From: an uncultured Lachnospiraceae bacterium
Lineage (GTDB): Bacteria; Bacillota; Clostridia; Lachnospirales; Lachnospiraceae
Length of the DNA stretch: 32,033 bases
Assembly (NCBI GenBank): GCA_902799015.1
Contig: CADBZI010000023.1
Span: 1 to 32,033 of the forward strand
Direction of reading: 5' to 3'
Shown here: piece by piece, positions 31,211 to 32,033 of the stretch
Layout of the letters: every line of letters begins with the position of its first letter
Position numbering within the stretch: the stretch's first letter is position 1
Notes under the pieces: generated by a model
The model's database searches: none
What the model was told of the DNA's origin: nothing
What the model saw: only the letters and a program-made list of their open reading frames with translations
Made by a program: the position numbers and the translations under genes

Positions 31211-31759
31211 ATGGCAACCTGGAATTCAAGAGGCCTCAGAGGCAGTACGCTGGAGGATCTCATCAACCGGACAAATGACCAGTATCGCGAGAAAAAGCTC
31301 GCACTGATCCAGAAGATTCCGACGCCGATCACACCGATCAATATCGACAAAGAATCCAGACATATTACGCTTGCGTTCTTTGATCAGAAATCTACGGTGG
31401 ACTATATCGGATCCGTGCAGGGGGTGCCGGTCTGCTTCGACGCGAAGGAAACGAAGAGTGACACGTTCAGTCTCCAGAATGTTCACGCGCATCAGGTAGC
31501 GTTCATGCGGGAGTTCGAACAACAGATGGGACTCGCATTTCTGCTGATCTTTTATTCCTCGCGCGATGAGTTTTACTATATGCCGTTCTGCGATCTGGAT
31601 CGTGCATGGCAGCGCGCCCAGGATGGGGGAAGGAAGTCCGTCCCCTTTGAGGAGATCGACACAACACTGAGAATCTGGCCGAACCGGCATGGCATCCTGC
31701 TTCCGTACCTTGATACGCTCCAGATTGATCTGGAACGCCACCCCTGGGCACAGGGTTGA
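31211..31759 (+). CDS. recU: Holliday junction resolvase RecU
   Basis: A 182-residue resolvase of Firmicutes that cleaves four-way junctions during recombination and chromosome segregation. The N-terminal NSRGLRGSTLEDLINRTNDQY is typical. The nuclease core is STVDYIG with Asp64, followed by VCFDAKET with Asp77 and Lys79; the second acidic residue is usually Glu in relatives (FEAKET). FSLQNVHAHQVAFM and FLLIFYSSRDEFYYMPF follow. GAGGAA precedes the ATG. The usual partner, a class A penicillin-binding protein gene, is not next to it here. Confidence 0.92.
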   Translation: MATWNSRGLRGSTLEDLINRTNDQYREKKLALIQKIPTPITPINIDKESRHITLAFFDQKSTVDYIGSVQGVPVCFDAKETKSDTFSLQNVHAHQVAFMREFEQQMGLAFLLIFYSSRDEFYYMPFCDLDRAWQRAQDGGRKSVPFEEIDTTLRIWPNRHGILLPYLDTLQIDLERHPWAQG

Positions 31760-31784
31760 CACTTCAGGGCAGGTTCGATAAGAT
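31756..31784 (+). promoter_or_regulatory. Promoter of the hisZ-like gene
   Basis: TTGACA (31756-31761) overlaps the recU stop codon, then a 17-bp spacer and TAAGAT (31779-31784). A start near 31791 gives a leader of about 54 bases. Confidence 0.65.
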
Positions 31785-31797
31785 AACGAAAGTTTAT

Positions 31798-31817
31798 CGC
31801 TTTACCACAATAAAGCG
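31798..31817 (+). other. Leader stem-loop upstream of the hisZ-like gene
   Basis: CGCTTTA pairs with TAAAGCG around a six-base loop, in the predicted 5' leader just after the transcription start. It could stabilise the mRNA or serve as a protein-binding site; no T tract follows. Confidence 0.4.
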
Positions 31818-31844
31818 TAAAGAGTGATTACAAAGGAAGATCCA

Positions 31845-32033
31845 ATGAATCAGAAGATACTGCACACGCCGGAGGGCGTACGGGATATCTATGGAGAGGA
31901 GTGTGAGCAGAGACAGGTTCTGCTGGGGAAGCTGCGCCATGTCCTTGCCTCCTACGGGTACCGGGAGATTGAGACGCCGACCTTCGAATTCTTTGATGTG
32001 TTCGGCAATAAGGTCGGGACCATCCCTTCCAGG
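31845..32033 (+). CDS. hisZ: ATP phosphoribosyltransferase regulatory subunit-like protein (5' part, runs off the window)
   Basis: The first 63 codons of a class II histidyl-tRNA synthetase-like protein. HTPEGVRDIYGEECEQR and GYREIETPTFEFFDVF match the start of HisZ, the catalytically inactive HisRS paralogue that activates the short HisG in histidine synthesis. HisS proteins usually read GT.D near this region (e.g. PKGT.D), so TPEGVRDI favours HisZ, but a HisS cannot be excluded from this short part. AAAGGAAG lies about six bases before the ATG. Confidence 0.7.
   Translation, partial: MNQKILHTPEGVRDIYGEECEQRQVLLGKLRHVLASYGYREIETPTFEFFDVFGNKVGTIPSR

Noticed and set aside
31762-31844. T-box or other riboswitch before the hisZ-like gene
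   Set aside because: The leader is only about 54 bases and lacks a T-box sequence or a terminator; only a small stem-loop is present.

Overview
The window looks like a chromosomal segment of a low-GC-phylum Clostridia, most likely a Lachnospiraceae member of moderate GC. The evidence is the gene set: a TGS-domain nucleoside kinase, a class A RNase P RNA, a DUF4358-type lipoprotein, RecU, a HisZ-like start, a ThyA with a PCAY active site, and a KTGD-type wall-anchor tail. Other supports are strong AGGAGG-type ribosome binding sites and canonical TTGACA/TATAAT promoters. Almost everything is on the + strand. Only tRNA-Ala, a HAD phosphatase and an SGNH hydrolase are on the minus strand, and each of these has a divergent + strand partner.

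Layout. Positions 1-386 hold the 3' end of a serine recombinase, which reads through a terminator hairpin and into the 3' end of a minus-strand tRNA-Ala(GGC); this is probably the edge of an integrated element. Positions 387-2500 hold a uridine-kinase-like protein and rnpB. Positions 2728-6045 hold a 1105-residue surface protein with about seven InlB-B-like repeats. Positions 6237-8398 hold a HAD phosphatase diverging from AlaX. Positions 8644-13680 hold a glmM-rmlA-rmlB-rmlD-rmlC cluster, giving amino-sugar phosphate and dTDP-L-rhamnose. Positions 13791-17133 hold an M20 dipeptidase, a lipoprotein and an orphan DNA methyltransferase. Positions 17169-21143 hold an SGNH hydrolase diverging from MBOAT and DHHW/AlgJ-like genes, a probable polysaccharide O-acylation cassette. 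Positions 21164-22639 hold thyA-folA. Positions 22758-25929 hold fruK, an MgsA-like gene, rsmD, coaD and a coiled-coil protein. Positions 26116-31102 hold two pseudouridine synthases, a YgiQ-type radical SAM protein and a small membrane protein. Positions 31211-32033 hold recU and the start of a hisZ-like gene.

How the genes may work together: the envelope theme is strong. GlmM feeds UDP-GlcNAc, the rml genes make dTDP-rhamnose, and the MBOAT/DHHW/SGNH set could O-acylate the resulting glycan. The remainder is housekeeping: nucleotide and folate metabolism, RNA modification, CoA synthesis and recombination.

The most notable non-gene features are (a) a dispersed modular multi-hairpin repeat found just 3' of several genes, one copy of which appears to have replaced the native end of rsmD and fused about 60 extra codons that overlap coaD; (b) three divergent intergenic regions whose opposing promoters overlap, one using a single palindromic -35 hexamer in both directions; (c) an MgsA-like protein next to fruK that lacks most of the known catalytic residues; and (d) tandem-repeat arrays at and after the end of the YgiQ gene. 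All calls are from reading the sequence; no database search was run.
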